Below, piece by piece: positions 45,130-58,699 of a DNA stretch of 64,000 bases. The stretch spans positions 4,703,344 to 4,767,343 of the forward strand of contig JAJEKV010000080.1 of the NCBI GenBank assembly GCA_021234155.1, given 5' to 3'. The DNA comes from Isoetes taiwanensis. Taxonomy: Eukaryota; Streptophyta; Lycopodiopsida; Isoetales; Isoetaceae. How positions within the stretch are numbered: position 1 is the stretch's first letter; the number at the start of each line of letters is the position of its first letter. The position numbers were made by a program, and so were the translations under genes. Below the pieces are notes generated by a model. That model was not told the DNA's origin. It worked only from the letters and a program-made list of their open reading frames with translations, and ran no database searches.

Positions 45130-48100
45130 TTTTTTTTTTTTTTTTTTTTTTTTGTTAGAGGTGGGTTTGTATTCATATTACATATGGGATACATCATAAC
45201 CGGATACCTCCGATGATGGATATACAACTAGTACAAAAGGTGTCTTCCCATATGGATGATTATCCATAAGGGAGGAAAAATAAGGCTAAAAAGCAGAAGG
45301 CAAAACAAAAGGTATAAGTCTAATACTTGATAAAGAAAATACAGTTAGCCCGATGGAGCAAAATCGGCAAACACGACAGGCGAGGAAATTGAGGGGAAGT
45401 ATGCCTATCAGCGATTAGCTTCAACAACATCACAGCGTGGTAAGATCCCCAATTACTTGAGATCACACTTACATATATGTTGAGCTTAGCTCATCCTGGA
45501 TTCTTCAATTATAAAAAGATACCATTGTAGTCCATGAGCATGAGTACTTTCGTGCCTCTCTCTCCTTCTGCCATTTATGAAGGGGATTGGAAAAGGCTTT
45601 TGGCCATTATGTCCTCCACACCTCTCCTTGATTATTCGGCATCTTTTTGAGGCCATGGGATGGATCATTTTCAATTTTGAGTGGGATAAGAGTGGTCCTC
45701 CGGCTCCCATCACGGAAATATATTGTTCATCATCTTCACATTATTGCTCATTGTGTGGTAGTTGGGGCCCCTAATTTCTTGACCTCCTCTGTGCTCTTGT
45801 GTAAAATACCATGGAATCTATTAGTGATATCAAAACAAAGGAAATTATTCAAAATCTGCCTACTGGTCCCACTTGTTTGGCTCCTCTAAGAGCCTTGGCT
45901 GATGTGATTATCTGGATCGAGGATAGGTTCATCTGTTTATGCGATTTTATCACCCGGAATCATTATGAATTGTATGATCACGGCGCATATTTGCCATTAT
46001 AAAAGCGTAAAAATCTGACCAAAAAATTCTAGCGTCGGAAGATTTTTATTATCTTTTGAAAATAGCGTCAGTGTGCGAGGAATTTTTTTTTCGGCGTCTG
46101 GCGAAAACGATGTAAGCGTCGCCAAAAAATCAAGCCGCAGCGAAACTTTTCTGCAATGCTGCGTGCGAGAGTATTTTAAGCGTCACAGCGATCTGAAAGA
46201 ATTGTCTGTGAAAAAAGAAAAGAAAATCACGGTTTAAAAAAACCCCGGTATCCGAGAGCGGCCCTAAGCCTTAGAGACCAGCTTTTTGGAACTCAAAGAC
46301 TTTTGAAATTTTATATATATATTAAAAAGGACATGTCTATTTTATAGGTGATAATGGATGTAGTTATCACCATTGTGGCATCCTTTCTTCTCTTGACGGT
46401 AAACAAGGAGGCCTTCTTGTAAACTGTACTCGAGGGAGCACTATGATGGGGATGGCTGGAAACCTTGCGATGCATAGCAAGCAGCTGTGACTTTTAGCAT
46501 GATGGTAGCTATGGATCGATATAAACCGACTTTTTACGGACAAAGCCCACATATCAGAACACTTCTCGAGTAGCAAGACTTCATCTCTTAGAAGTATTAT
46601 TTTGAGGTGGTGACAGAAGATATGATTATAAGACAATCTACTCTCTTATAGGGAGATCTACATATTGGTGAGATCCTTTTTGGATTATCCATATACAAAG
46701 CATTGATTGAGGAGGTAAAAACTTGAGATGTGTGTGAGCAGTTAAACACTTGCATAAGTTTAGGTTGATCTCTTTGGAATGATAAGCCTGCATGGACATG
46801 GGCTAATGATGTACTACTTGAAGAAATCGTTTAAAACATGTATTGACTGTGTAAACGAATACGGTTATAATAAAAAATGCCAAGGTCTTTATTAGAATTT
46901 GTTAGTATTTTGGTCTTTTGCCCAGGTTTCAAAGTCATTTTTGATATTCAAGACTTAGATTAGGCTAGTTTTGTATGTCTTGATAAGTATCTGTGGACCA
47001 TGGATATGGAGTACCATCTTGGATTAGCCTAGTCCATGTATGGGTTTGGATAAGTCTGCCAAGGGATTGGCCAAGGGAGGTAGATAGATCATGCTAGTAT
47101 GGCTTTTTATGCAGGAAGCTGGTTTGGGGGTTTTATTCATGATTTCTTGTTTTGTATGCGAAACTTTCAGCAATCTTTGCTTTCACAAAAACTTTGGCAT
47201 TAAGTGAGAAATTTTAGTGAGGTTTTAAATCGTTAATCATTATTTTATTAAAAATACGTATTTTTTTACTTTACTCATTCGAGGGAATTTGAATTTTTAT
47301 GCGTCACGGAACCTATCCTGTCTTTTGGATGGTTGTGAGTTAGCCTTGAAATCCGGTTTACTGCTGGGTCTCTTACCCTCTATAGCCCGCGGAGAATTTA
47401 CATGCTTCGGATATCAACGGGTAAGTGTTCTCTGAGTGTTGATAAGCCTGGAGCCAGATTGAGAAATTGGAATATATTGCGGAACTCCCATATTCCAATT
47501 TTAGCAAGTCCATATCCGGACCTCCTCAATGATTGGGCATTTACGACTTTTTATGGTTAGAATCCTCCACCATGCCACCCACAACCCTAGAGGACACAAA
47601 TTAGAGATGTTGTTGTCATACACGAAACCTTTGGCATTTGTAGAAGGCTTTAGTGCAGTCTGAAGCCATCTAAACAAAGTGACCTTTGGAGCCCACTAAT
47701 TTTTCCAACCCTTTGCACAATTTTTGGCGAGCCTCCTCTTCACAATTCCACCTTTGCATGCTTTGGAAGGCTTACATTTCTATAAGAAGCGACATATATA
47801 TCGCACTTAACAACATAGCATTCTTTATTCTTAAGGCACCATATATTTGGAGTTGGAGGATAATTCCTGCTTTGGATACTTATCTTATCCATAGTGCAGC
47901 CAGGTATATTTCCTTATCCGGTGAGAACCTTTATTTCAATTCAATCTCTCCGGGTGAATATGTTTTTTCCTCCTCGGATCTCAGTCCCAGTCTGGATTCG
48001 GCCTTGGAACCATTGCTGCATGTATTTTGGGGGATGTTGAAAGCAGACGGCCACACACTCTTTTGGGCCAGGATCGGAAGAGGTTTTATATCCTTGCATC

Positions 48101-48189
48101 TTGCATCTAGGATACAGGAGATTAAGGCTTATAGGCTTGATTCCATGCCTCAATCATTCTCCTCACTATATTTGGGAGTGGTGAGGGGG

Positions 48190-49480
48190 AGTTACACAGG
48201 AAAATTTGGAGTCGGGGGGCGATTAGCTTCAGAGCTTTGCTTCCAACTAATTACTAGAGCTGAGCTTGAATGAATAGGTCTTTCATTAGGGCCACCCTCT
48301 TTCTGGAGAAGCGGCCGGGTCGGATAAACCACCTTGTGTGCCCTTGCCAAATAAATTTCACGATGCGTGACCTCAATAAGGTGTAAGATGCCTTGCTCAT
48401 TACAATAAGCGAGAGGAGAAGAAAACATGGGTACTTGCTGCTGCGCATTGTGATCTCCACTCTCCAATGAGGGATAGTGAATGGATATGCTTGAAGTTTC
48501 TTTTTTAATTCTGGAAACAATAGGCTCCCGGTATGTATGTGAGTGAGTATTCAAGAGGCAAGGGAATCCCCGAGAATTTGGTATTTGTTGATTTACCTAT
48601 AATCTTGATATCAAGCATGCTCGAATCACAGGAGTCGGGGATAGTTACCTCTTTACTTTATTTAGCCAGGACCCACGAGGCCATCCAAGCTGTCCATTGC
48701 CTCCAAAAAATTCTTCAAAAACATTTGTCATCCTTTTTTAAAGAACAAAGGTAATAAACCGACATACTTGCATGATGACAAACTCCCCATGTCTTTGGGT
48801 AGTGCCAAGGCTAATCAACCCCTTGGTTTTGAAGTTGCAATGCCAACTGGTCACTATTTCAGCCACCACTAGGAAAGATATGGGCGAGAGGGCATACATC
48901 TAACCCTTTTCTGATGGAGGCTACATTTAGTAGGGGTGCCATTAATGATAAAATGAGGGAGTTGTTGAAGCTCATTATCTTGTGAAAGATTGATTCTGCA
49001 GAACCCCAAGTGATGTAGAGCTTTTTGTAGGAAACTCCAGCTAATGAGTATCATAAGCCCTCTTAAAATCAGGTTTAAGGGCATACAATCTTGACGAATG
49101 CTTTGTTCGGTCTTAACCTTCTTGCTCCCAAGTAATTATCGAGGATGCTCCTACCATGTAGAAAAGCTGATTGACAAGAGGCGATAATCTCACGAAGTGT
49201 CATTTGACCCTATTGGCTAAAATCTTATTTCTAGAACTTTGTAGGTAGTATTAGTGAGGAGATTGATACCCATTCACCCAAGCTCATAGGGTTATCAACC
49301 TTTGGGATGAGTACAATGTAGCCCGGCTATTTTATCATGAGGATTAAGTTTACTAAGCTCTCCATACCCCCTGAAAAGAAATTATAAGGTCCTCTTCATC
49401 ATTTCCCAAAATTCTAGAAAAGAACTTCGGGAGGAAACCCGCCAGGCGGGGCTTTTACCATGAGCCGCCGTTTGAGGTCT
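48190..49480 (-). pseudogene. LINE B reverse transcriptase, decayed
   Basis: Minus-strand readings in changing frames: GYIVLIPKVDNPMSLGEW (about 49290), then a KILANR-like stretch, EIIASCQSAFLHGRSILDN (about 49180-49130), a PDFKRAYD remnant of motif A (about 49060), and toward the C-terminus KKLQAYPFT and MSKASYTLLRSRIVKFIWQG (about 48370-48310). These are conserved RT landmarks in the expected order. Motif C is not readable. Non-functional. Confidence 0.7.
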
Positions 49481-50095
49481 CCCATATCTCAGCACTACTG
49501 TGGGAGGAATTAAAAGTTCCTAATCCAGCCCGTCTCTGCTTCCAGCGTTTGGGGATATTCTTGAAGGGGCCCAGGAGATCTTCCTCATTTGTGTTTGTTC
49601 ATCAAAAGTTTTGTATATAACTGTGGAAATACTCTTTAATGTCCTTTTGAGTATCCGCAGCGGTTCCTTAGTGTCTTGACCTTAATAATGATGCCGTGCA
49701 TTATTGCATACCCTATTCTTTTCTTGAAAAAATGAGGAATTTTGGAACTCCTATCATGGCATTTATGAATTTGCTTTGCTTTTTTAATGTGAGGGTTTGG
49801 CTTCTTCCTCCTCAATTCACCTTCACCTTGTTTTCCAGATTCAAACTCCCATTTCTTACGGCATTGTTTTATCTTGGAAAAGCAAACTTGATATCCTTCA
49901 TGCGCCTATAGACTTCATGTTTTTTTTCCTTTTCTTTTTCTGGACCCAGTTTTTTCCCCATTGTTTTAATCATTACCTTCATTTCTTTTCGGCCTTTCTA
50001 AAAAAGCTTTCATTGATTCCACTACTTCAAGATCTTAGGTCTTATATATAAAGGTCTTAAAAGCCTCCACAAAACTTTTCATTTTCAACAATTGA

Positions 50096-50850
50096 TTATT
50101 TGAATTTGAAGAAGAATGTTACTACCCCTTGTTGGCCATTTCCAATTTCTCTGCTCAAGATTTGGGGGAAGTGATCAAAGTGATATTGAGATATCATTGG
50201 GAGATGACTACATTGTCCCAAGAATAAATCTCTGATACGGATGTAAAATCTGTCCCGGAGCAAATAATATGTTCTATCTGCTCCTTTCCTCTTATTACTC
50301 GGGGAATATACATTAGAAGAAGAAGGGGAATATAGCAAAAATCGAGATATAGTAACTCCCAAGCTACTTTTTTCCTTTTTTATTCATATTAAGCTTTTTC
50401 CCCGACTTTTGGTCCCAGCATATTTGGAGTCTTGTTAAAATCTCAGCCAGAGGAGAATTTTAATGTGGGTACATTTGGCGAGATCCAGCGATGCATTTGC
50501 ATCCATTGAGATTCCCTCTCGGATGGCTCGGTTGAAGCATAAATGTTCATGATTCGATCAATTTATCTTCCTCCTTATCACTTATCCATCTCGGAAGGGT
50601 GGACAAATTTTTGTTCACTTATTATCACGACCAAATAATTGCATATTCCTTTGGTCTTTATGTTTGGGGCCCAAGCGAGTCACTATTTGGATTTATCAAG
50701 CGCGGGTTAATGGGATTCAAACACTAGAAGTCTATGTTCTGGCCGGGATTATGTGGAGTTTCAATTCCTTGATAGCTATAGGGGCTCTCTTTCTCTTTGG
50801 GGACCCTTGATCCCCTTAAATTCCATGTGATGAAACTTCATAGCAAAGAT
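50096..50850 (-). pseudogene. LINE B endonuclease domain, decayed
   Basis: Starts near 50841 with FITWNLRGSRVPKEKE, the N-terminal W-N-RG motif of AP-type endonucleases that nick target DNA. It ends near 50150-50200 with SHLPMISQYHFDHFPQIL, the SDH-P region, where the Ser-Asp is no longer clear. The distance of about 700 nt fits the domain's usual size. Broken by shifts. Confidence 0.55.
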
Positions 50851-51499
50851 TTAGGCGGATACCTTATCCCTCTCTTGACCCTCGGATTTAAAGTAGGGAA
50901 CATTGTCAGTGAAATGTAACTTTATTTCCTCTACGACTTTTAGTTAAAGGGAGTGAAGAAAGTCTCTCCTTTGATTTGTTGGTCATTCTGATTGACTGGT
51001 AGTGCGTGATTTGAGTCACAGGCCACAGTTCTCTTTGGAGTTTCCATCACAAGCCCCAAGTCGGTGTGCCTTCTATGTCAACATTTCCTATCTCAGTGTC
51101 CCTCCACCTCGTAATCCCACCTCCATTAGGAATTTGGTGAGAACCTCTCTCCCTCCCTGTTTGGCTCTAGGAATGGAGATATCCTCATTTATTTGTATCA
51201 ATGGAATCCATGGGGAGCATCAAGCAGCTCGGGTTCCTTGTTGTCGGTTACCCGGCCAGTTGGATGCTTCTCCCACAATACTTCTTTCTAGGAGTGTGGT
51301 CCTCTTTCTCTTTTTGCCTTGGCTAACATTTCATATCCACGGGACTTAGAGGTCTATCATTGGGCAAAGCCCAGCGGAGATTCCACGGCCTTGTAGTTTC
51401 CTAGCACGGTTAGCCCCCATTTTCACCGGCGGAAGGACTTATAGGTCTCTTAAGAGGCTATTTGTTCCCCAATTCCACAGCCTTGTGGAGTTATGAGTA

Positions 51500-52610
51500 T
51501 ATGTGGTTCTGGATCTTTTTAGCCCTGCATGGACTTATAGGTATTTAGATTTCACGGCGGAGGGGCTTACAAGCACTTTAAATTGATTGCTTTAAGATCT
51601 TGGGCTTTTCCTCCACTCCTTCTTTCTTTATGATTATTTTTATGGCCTCTTCTTTTACTGCTGGATGGCTTTTGCTTTTTGTTTTTGGCCTTTCTCCTAG
51701 CCTCAGATTTGATATTTTTTCTTCTTGACTAGAGTCCGAGGCATTTTGCTTGTAGGTTTAAGGTTCCCACGGCTACACCTTGGTAATTGGGACTTCCTTC
51801 TTTTGGTCATCGGGTATGGGAAAGCTTTTCATCCATTGCCCTTGCATACACACACCTCCCCACACACGTGTGACACAGGCCTGAATATTGCACTTAGCGA
51901 GGCGAGGCCATACCAGTTCAAATGGAGATTCTTGAGTATTTCCATAGTAATCTTTGTATTCAATGGAGTTAGGAATGGGTTTCAAAATGTCAATTTGTAC
52001 CCATACCTTTGGGGCCCTCTCTTGCAATTTAATCTCACCGGGCTATGTATTGTCAACCCCCTCGAATAGTTTTTGAATAGGTCTGCGTGCGTTACGCTTG
52101 GTTAGTCCTTATCTTGATCTTTGAGGCGAGATTGGAAAAGTTGTTAGGATTTTGAGGATCAATTTGGGTTCCATTTAGAAAGTAAAATTAGGTGTGGCTT
52201 TTGTATATGGTGCCTGTTTCTAGCGGAATAACTATGCCTTGGTAGTAACACACTCAACTTCTAAAAAAGGCTTCGAGCCAATACATTCCCCGATCTCCAC
52301 TGTTTATCCATTTTAATGAGTTCATCCTTTAGGTGAGGCAGTTTCTGCGTGCCTTATCTCACGGTAATCAAAGGCTCTGTTCTCTAAATCATTCAATCTA
52401 GAAGGGATGAAAGAGTGGGTCAAAACAGGAATACCTTTAAATTCTGGCTTGATCCTTTCCTCCCCATGCTTCAAAATCTTCCTTTGTTCACGATTGACCT
52501 GTCCTCTCTGCTGCTACCCCCTTTTCTTTTCTCAAATTTTTATTTTCTTCCCTTTTTTTTTCCTACTTCTTTGCCTCCTTCCATTGAGCAATTTCTACTT
52601 TTCATCGAAT
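51500..52610 (-). pseudogene. LINE B ORF1 (nucleic-acid-binding protein), decayed
   Basis: An ATG near 52606 opens a basic N-terminus, and FKGIPVLTHSFIP follows near 52425. Near 52020-51900 the reading KVWVQIDILKPIPNSIEY, then FELVWPRLAKC and C-x2-C, resembles the DUF4283/zinc-knuckle region of plant LINE ORF1 proteins, which coat the element RNA. Several stops are present. Confidence 0.5.
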
Positions 52611-52690
52611 TGCTCGCTCCTGTCTAACTCTTATTGCCTCTTCGCACTGTTTTTAGTCTACCTTTCAAGCTTTTAGATAATCTAAGAATC

Positions 52691-53250
52691 ATGTCTTAGG
52701 TTTTGGATTTTTTTTTAGACACGAGGAATGGAAAGATGAGCAACTAAGTTTGCAAGCGCAGCAAGTCCATCACCTAAAAATAATATGTATTGAAAGAACT
52801 ATACAATTATACTTGTGGTCTGGCACGAACATCGCCGGCACCATCTACTTTTCTTTGCTATTCTTTGCAACATCACTCGAAGCATGTTCATCCTCATTTA
52901 CATTAAGTTCAACATACTATTAAGCAAAGGATCTGGTTGGACACGAGATTTGAGCCCGGATCGGTTTTGAGAGAAAACTGACAAAGCGTCTTTGGGAGAA
53001 AAGGGCTTTTAGATATTGAATTTGAGATAATAGTAGTAAGATCGCTCCACTCTGTATCTGATATGCATGAAATGACCTCGCTAAAAATGTTTTGAAAGGA
53101 CTGAAACATGAGACATCTAATGGGTACCCAATACTATGTAGCAGGGTATGTAGTAGCAATTGAACAATCACAGCAGCTCTATTTCTCATCATTACCATCA
53201 TAAATAAATGGGATCTCTACTTACCCCTCCCCACACAATACTTTCAAAAT
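52691..53250. other. Intergenic, nothing recognised
   Basis: No gene, RNA or element ends seen. Confidence 0.35.
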
Positions 53251-53520
53251 GATCTTAACCATACTTCGCATAACTTATCTGTAATCCATGCTTTTATTTT
53301 AAAAGCATGGCAGCACCAACTTCACAACCTCCTACCAGGTTTTGATCCCTCATCCTTTTGCCTTTAAAAAAGTCCCTGTACTTTTGAAATGATCTAACCA
53401 TGCTTCAAATAATTGTTCTGTAATTCATGCTTTTATTTTAAAAATCATGGCAGCACCAACTCCACAACCTACTATCAGGTTTTGATCTCTCATCCTTTTA
53501 ACTTTAAAGAAATAAAGATT
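53251..53520. repeat. ~138-bp direct tandem pair
   Basis: Two copies start AATGATCT.AACCAT (about 53251 and 53388) and share CATGGCAGCACCAACT and AGGTTTTGATC.CTCATCC. Identity is moderate. Confidence 0.8.
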
Positions 53521-54740
53521 TGGAATTTTAGCACCTGCCAATTGCAAATAAATAATAAGTTAAACAACAAATCTTAAACAATTGGGCTTCCAAAGCAATT
53601 GAGCTAAACAAAATTTGAACAATTGAACTTATAAACATCAATTGAAAACATTTATACAAACAGGAACTGTCATCCATTCCCTATTTTTTGGTACATGTTC
53701 AATTCACAATTTTGTCCTTTCCAAGCTATACCCTTATTCTAGTTCTAACCTGGATTCCAGTTTCATCACAGTTCCATATTCTAGTTGGATCAAGATTCAC
53801 TAATAAAAATTCTCAAAAATTTTGGTAGTCGTTGTCTTCATCCTTTGAAGTTAAATGAATGCTGGATTTCTTCCTCTAAAAAATTTCCGCCACTTCTTCC
53901 CAGATGGATGGTTGTGGTAGCCACCTTTTGTTTCATAATATCAAGTGTGAATGCATGACACACTTCAGCCAGTTGGAGGGTCCAATCAAGAAGAAAATTC
54001 TCCTCCTCAATTGTTAGTGCTTTGGAATGGATCCAAATTTAGCTTTCAATTTACTATACATTTGATCCTCAAAGTAGTTCGAGGAATGTCATATTGTAGA
54101 CCAGCTTTTCTTATGAAAAATAGACCATTTTTGATAGATTCAATGGGCAACATCTACCATAGTCCATGAACCCCCTAATAGGACCTCTAACAAGATTCTT
54201 ACCAGCATTTGTGGGTTTTCTAGTAGAATTTACAACTCTGAAGGACTTATTTTTTCTAGGAGGAGAGGTTGAATCTACAACTTCATGTTTAGGGTTATAA
54301 TCTGGAGGGAAGACAATGATCCTATTGTTCCTCAAATTCGTTGATAAAGTAATGGAAACACTGGATAAAAACAATGGTACTGAAAGGCCGTGACTACAAA
54401 ATAATGCTGGTAAGAAGCTTATATCAACCTATTATTAATAACAAGGTTCATGGACATTGGAATAAAAGAGGTGAGGCCTTAATAGAGGTGAGCTATATGG
54501 CAAAAAAAATGGATTAAAATAATGGAATCAAAGAACCATCAGAGCAGATAAATGATTAGATGTTGGCGATAGAGTGATCAACCCTACTGAAAGATTGATT
54601 CAAGTTCTAAAATGAAAAGCAATCCAAAAAAAACTCACCCCTAATCAGTTAGGCCTATTTATAACTATAGGGATAAAAGCACCTATCTGGACACGATATA
54701 TCTAGTTGATTATATGTAATGATGAATATATCTATAGTAG
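53521..54740. other. Intergenic, nothing recognised
   Basis: AT-rich, short open frames only. No supported feature. Confidence 0.35.
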
Positions 54741-54930
54741 GATGTGGCGTCCTACTGATTATCACGGTGCACTCACCGCCACCAGCGAGGTTCATCCCCA
54801 TACCAGCTCCATGCTATCGGGGCCCTCCACGCGTACTGCAACGCGGCGGGTTCCGGTGGGAAGAGTGGAAGAGTCGTACACCAGATCTCCCTCGGGGGCC
54901 TACCTAGGCTGCGGGCGTAAACGCCACATC
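54741..54930. repeat. 190-bp segment with 10-bp inverted ends
   Basis: Starts GATGTGGCGT and ends ACGCCACATC, an exact inverted match, around a GC-rich interior. No flanking duplication is visible, so MITE status is uncertain. Confidence 0.35.
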
Positions 54931-57167
54931 ATGTTAGCACATACATCAACATTACTGTAGCAGCCATCTCACGGAAGGATGGTCCTCCCACATCTCTTGC
55001 ATAGACAAGATGGCACATCACATAGGGAGATCCTACCCCAAGAGCTCGGACTCAAAGGGATGGCCAGCGGCAGGTCTCGAGTTCATTCGCGAGGCGAATT
55101 CATGGCAATGGATTTTGCATTTGGCATATAGGCATATGGCTTAAGGTTATCCCTCCATCCTGCGCCCCTCTGTGCACACTTGCGAATTAGTGCAGAAAGT
55201 GTCGGGACTATTTATATGGCCATGGGATGCATAGCCAAAGAGGCTACTCTGACTCATCTTCAGTTCGATGGGGCGGTGGGATCACTCCCTCCCGAGAGAT
55301 ACACATCTTTGACTCAAAGGTGGCTAGAGGGCCCACTTTGCGTGTCGGCCCGAACCTTTGGTAGACACCACCCACGGTTAGCCGAGCCCATGCCTTGCCC
55401 CGCCTGCGGTAGCAAGCCATTGGACCCTAGCCACAATGGTTTCATTAGGCCCCTTACACACGGAGGAACCGTTCATGAGTGGAGGACATGAACCTCCTTT
55501 TATTGGTCTGGCCCCTTCACCCACATCGGTGTAGCTCTTGCGCCTGGTAGAGATCTGATTAATGCTGAGGCTACTCTAAGGCATCAACTACCAAGCTTTA
55601 GGTCTCTACCCCCTTCCCAATACAAAGGAGTTCATAGAGATACATCATTCACTTATACATCTACGGAAGAACTAAAAGAACAAGATCTAACCTACAACAC
55701 TTAGAGTTAGGTTCTTTGGTTAGAATCATATCTAGAGATCTGGATGGCCATTCTAATAGGCTAAACCCTCTTTGATTCCATGTGGTAAATAGGGTTTGAG
55801 CTGATCCTAATTCAGCCAAATACGATGCGCAGGGGCTCCCCTGACACAGGCTTCGACCATCCTGCTTTGAAGCGCTGAATCCTAGAGAAACTAAGGATGC
55901 AACTCTCCTAGTCAGTGCAGGATCACGGTTTTTTTTTTTTTTTAGCATTGGCCCGGCCATGAGATCTGAAACCCTAAAAATGAAATTGGGCTAGTTAGGG
56001 TTTCCCTACCCTATATAGACGAGGAGTTGGCTAGGGTTTCCAATTATCCCTTTTTGGCATGGGATAATTGGGACATGGAACACTTGCCTTCAAGCTAGGT
56101 GGCCAAATGTATACCTGTAAATGTGTGCCCACATTAATGTGTACATTGGAAAATGTGCATTAATTTACTGCACAGATTGTGGCCCACTTGGCATGAAGTG
56201 TCACTTGCGAATGTGTGCTTACATTAATGTGTACATTGGAAAATGTACTTGCACATTATGGATTACACACACATGACTAAGCAGAGATTGCCCCCTAGGG
56301 CTACTCACACAGCTGCGCTAAGCGTACACGTCCCGGTGGGTAAATTAATGCAGCGTGGCGAAAAACGATCACGGTATCACGTCCTGGGGCGTATCTTTGT
56401 CTTTGGAAATCACATTCTCCCCCACTGTGAAATGATCGCGTAAGCGACATGGTAAGTCTCCCCACCTTGGGATCAGCGACACGCAGCAACTTGATACATA
56501 CATTAGCTACTATAATTCCTACACATTTTATTAAAAATTACCTTAAGGTAATATTTTTTATGACATTATCGCATTGTTGTATTATACCATAACTTATCAA
56601 TTCACAACGTACTAACAGTTACTCCAAGATTCACTTAACATTACAATTAGGTTCATCAAAATTTAGAATTAACGTCAGGAGTACTCTTCATTCCCTTGCA
56701 ACACATTCCAACAAAATTTATTATTTGCAAGTCTTAAATAACTTGAGCCTCCTTGCCCTCACAGGGGCTCTCTTGCGGCATAGGGTGACACTCACGTTAG
56801 TACCATTAATTATTAAAATACTTTTTGGTTATATGGTGACCAACCCACCTATCTGCATGGATGCATGGCTAATCTCAGTGGAAGAGGGTGAATCTTCCAT
56901 TATGGCGCGGGCAATACATGCCTATATCACGCTCATGCCACCACCTCCCTATGGTTGCGGTACGTGGGAGGATATCAGCGTGGGTTAGCCGAGATTCCTC
57001 CTATCAAAGCATATATGGGGCTAAAGGTGCTTTTCCTATCAATGCATTCCTCAATGACCTCCTTTCTCTCGAAGTGCGTCTACTTAGTAGGACAGAAGTA
57101 GACTTTCTAATCTACCTTCCACTCTCTCCCAAAGCGGAAGCTTCGGTCATACCTACATTGACATTAC
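54931..57167. other. Unassigned, possibly 3' LTR of the Ty3/gypsy element
   Basis: GC-richer than its left side, with no protein similarity. A 92-bp-period direct repeat (ATTAATGTGTACATTGG) is at about 56117-56251, and a T-run at 55928-55943. On the minus strand a purine-rich GGGCGGG precedes TGTAATGTCAATG at 57168, a plausible polypurine tract and LTR start. The second LTR was not found, so the LTR reading is tentative. Confidence 0.3.
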
Positions 57168-57289
57168 ACCCGCCCTAAGTCACGTAGTGGTCCCATCATC
57201 GGTAACAAGCATGCGACCCATACTAAGCATAGGTTGCATGCGTGGATATCTTACTACACAGAATTAACCTACACAAATGCGACATGCGA

Positions 57290-58201
57290 GGCGATTTCTT
57301 GGCGGAGATGACCTTGCCGTCCCATTTGCTCCATAAAAGCTGTGGATCTTGCTTTACTAAATCTTTCTTAAGTACCCGCGTCGGCGTCTTCCCGGTAGGA
57401 ATGTTTCACTTGACCAAAATCTGGAATTCGATCTCTCCTCGTTTTCTTGAAAGCTTTATCAAGAATCAATTGGAACTATCTCGGCTGCTCCTCCGTCATT
57501 TTCAACAGCGTTGTTGGCAGAATCAAGACCGTGCGGATTTGGAGTATGCTTCTTCAAGCTCCGCATTGGAAGACCTTATGAATCTTTAGGTGTCTTTGGC
57601 AAATCTAAGCTTGTAGAGTTGATTACCTACTCTCTTGTTACTATTGCAGAAAGGTCCGGCCCACCTTGGAGCAAGCTGCTTGCAATTGCGATCTGACAGC
57701 ACCTTCACCTTGATCTTGAGCCAAACATCATCTCAACTTTGAACTCTTACTGACTGATGCTTGTGTGATACTCTTACGGCGACTTCTTCTTTTGCTGGCG
57801 AGATAACCTCGAACTTCTTCCACGAGCTTTTCTTTGCATATGCGGCCAACATCTGGCTGCGAAACTTCCCACTTTGACGAGGGTTATTGCCAAGTATGCA
57901 CGGAGTTAGGCGATAGCGTAATTGATCTTGGCGACATTTGCAGGATGATTCTTGCTTGGTGCTGTGGCATGCAAACTCCCACCAAGTGAATAAATTCTTC
58001 CCACATGCTGCTTATTCAGGACATAGTTGGTAGCATGTCCTCTAAAATCCTGTTGGTCCGCTCCGTCACGGCCATCCCGTCACGAGGATGATATCTGCCG
58101 GAGTGCTCATGGATAGCCGTCTGGATTATGTAAAGGTCTTGCCAAAAGCGGCTCATAGACGGATCCTGTAGAGATGATCTCCTTGGCATGCCATGAAGCA
58201 C
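57290..58201 (-). pseudogene. Ty3/gypsy integrase, decayed
   Basis: The core reads SRFWQDLYIIQTAIHEHSG and YHPRDGMAVTERTNRILED (58150-58016), matching the FW..L...L..S.AYHPQTDGQTER.NR..ED pattern of retroviral-type integrases that insert the cDNA. Further down, KRGEIEFQI and a VSPYR-like region (about 57430-57300) fit the C-terminal domain. The catalytic context is damaged: HPQTDGQTE is altered to HPRDGMAVTE. Confidence 0.7.
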
Positions 58202-58699
58202 AGAAAGATCTCTTTGGTGAAGAGCTTTCTTTTGTATCCATAAAATTTTATCACATGGTCTGCAAATACAAAATGTGCCATCTTAGACAACATGCGACCA
58301 CCATCCAGGCATCGCCCCTCTTCTTTGTCCTTGAGTCATGATGAAGTCATACTTGAGATTACCTCTCCCACTTAGCGTTTGGCACAGCTAATGGCTCCTA
58401 ATGCCACAGGTGAAGGCACATTCGCCTTCGTCTGTACGGCATAATTTGACATTCCTTGATGTAACGAGCTATTTTGCTTCTTCATTCTGTGTCCAATAGT
58501 AGAGTGCTGCCTTTTGTATGCCGAATATGTTTTCATAGATCCGCGCCCAATGACTATTGAAACATTTGTCTTGTGATGTCTAGTGGAGGATCAACTTCAT
58601 ACACGTGGTTAGTCACGCTGTAGCATTCTTATGGTATAACAGGTTGCCTTCCTTCTTACGCAATGCTTGGCCTCCACTCTTTATACATTCCTAGCTTCC

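Larger units (their letters stand above)
45130..52690 (-). mobile_element. LINE B, near-full-length decayed non-LTR retrotransposon
   Basis: On the minus strand the order is ORF1 (about 52610-51500), endonuclease (about 50850-50100), RT (about 49480-48190), a poorly preserved C-terminal part, and a 3' untranslated region ending in a poly-A tail seen as 24 T at 45130-45153. The 3' region is typical of plant LINEs (TTTGTACTAGTTGTATATCC.. then AATACAAACCCACCTC). The length of about 7.5 kb is that of a complete plant L1-type element. Frameshifts and stops are frequent throughout, so it is old. It belongs to a different copy lineage from LINE A. I could not find target duplications. A CpG-richer block at about 45995-46270 may be a later insertion. 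Confidence 0.8.

Noticed and set aside
47686-48273. 195-codon plus-strand open frame
   Set aside because: It is antisense to recognisable LINE B RT readings on the minus strand, so it is a shadow.
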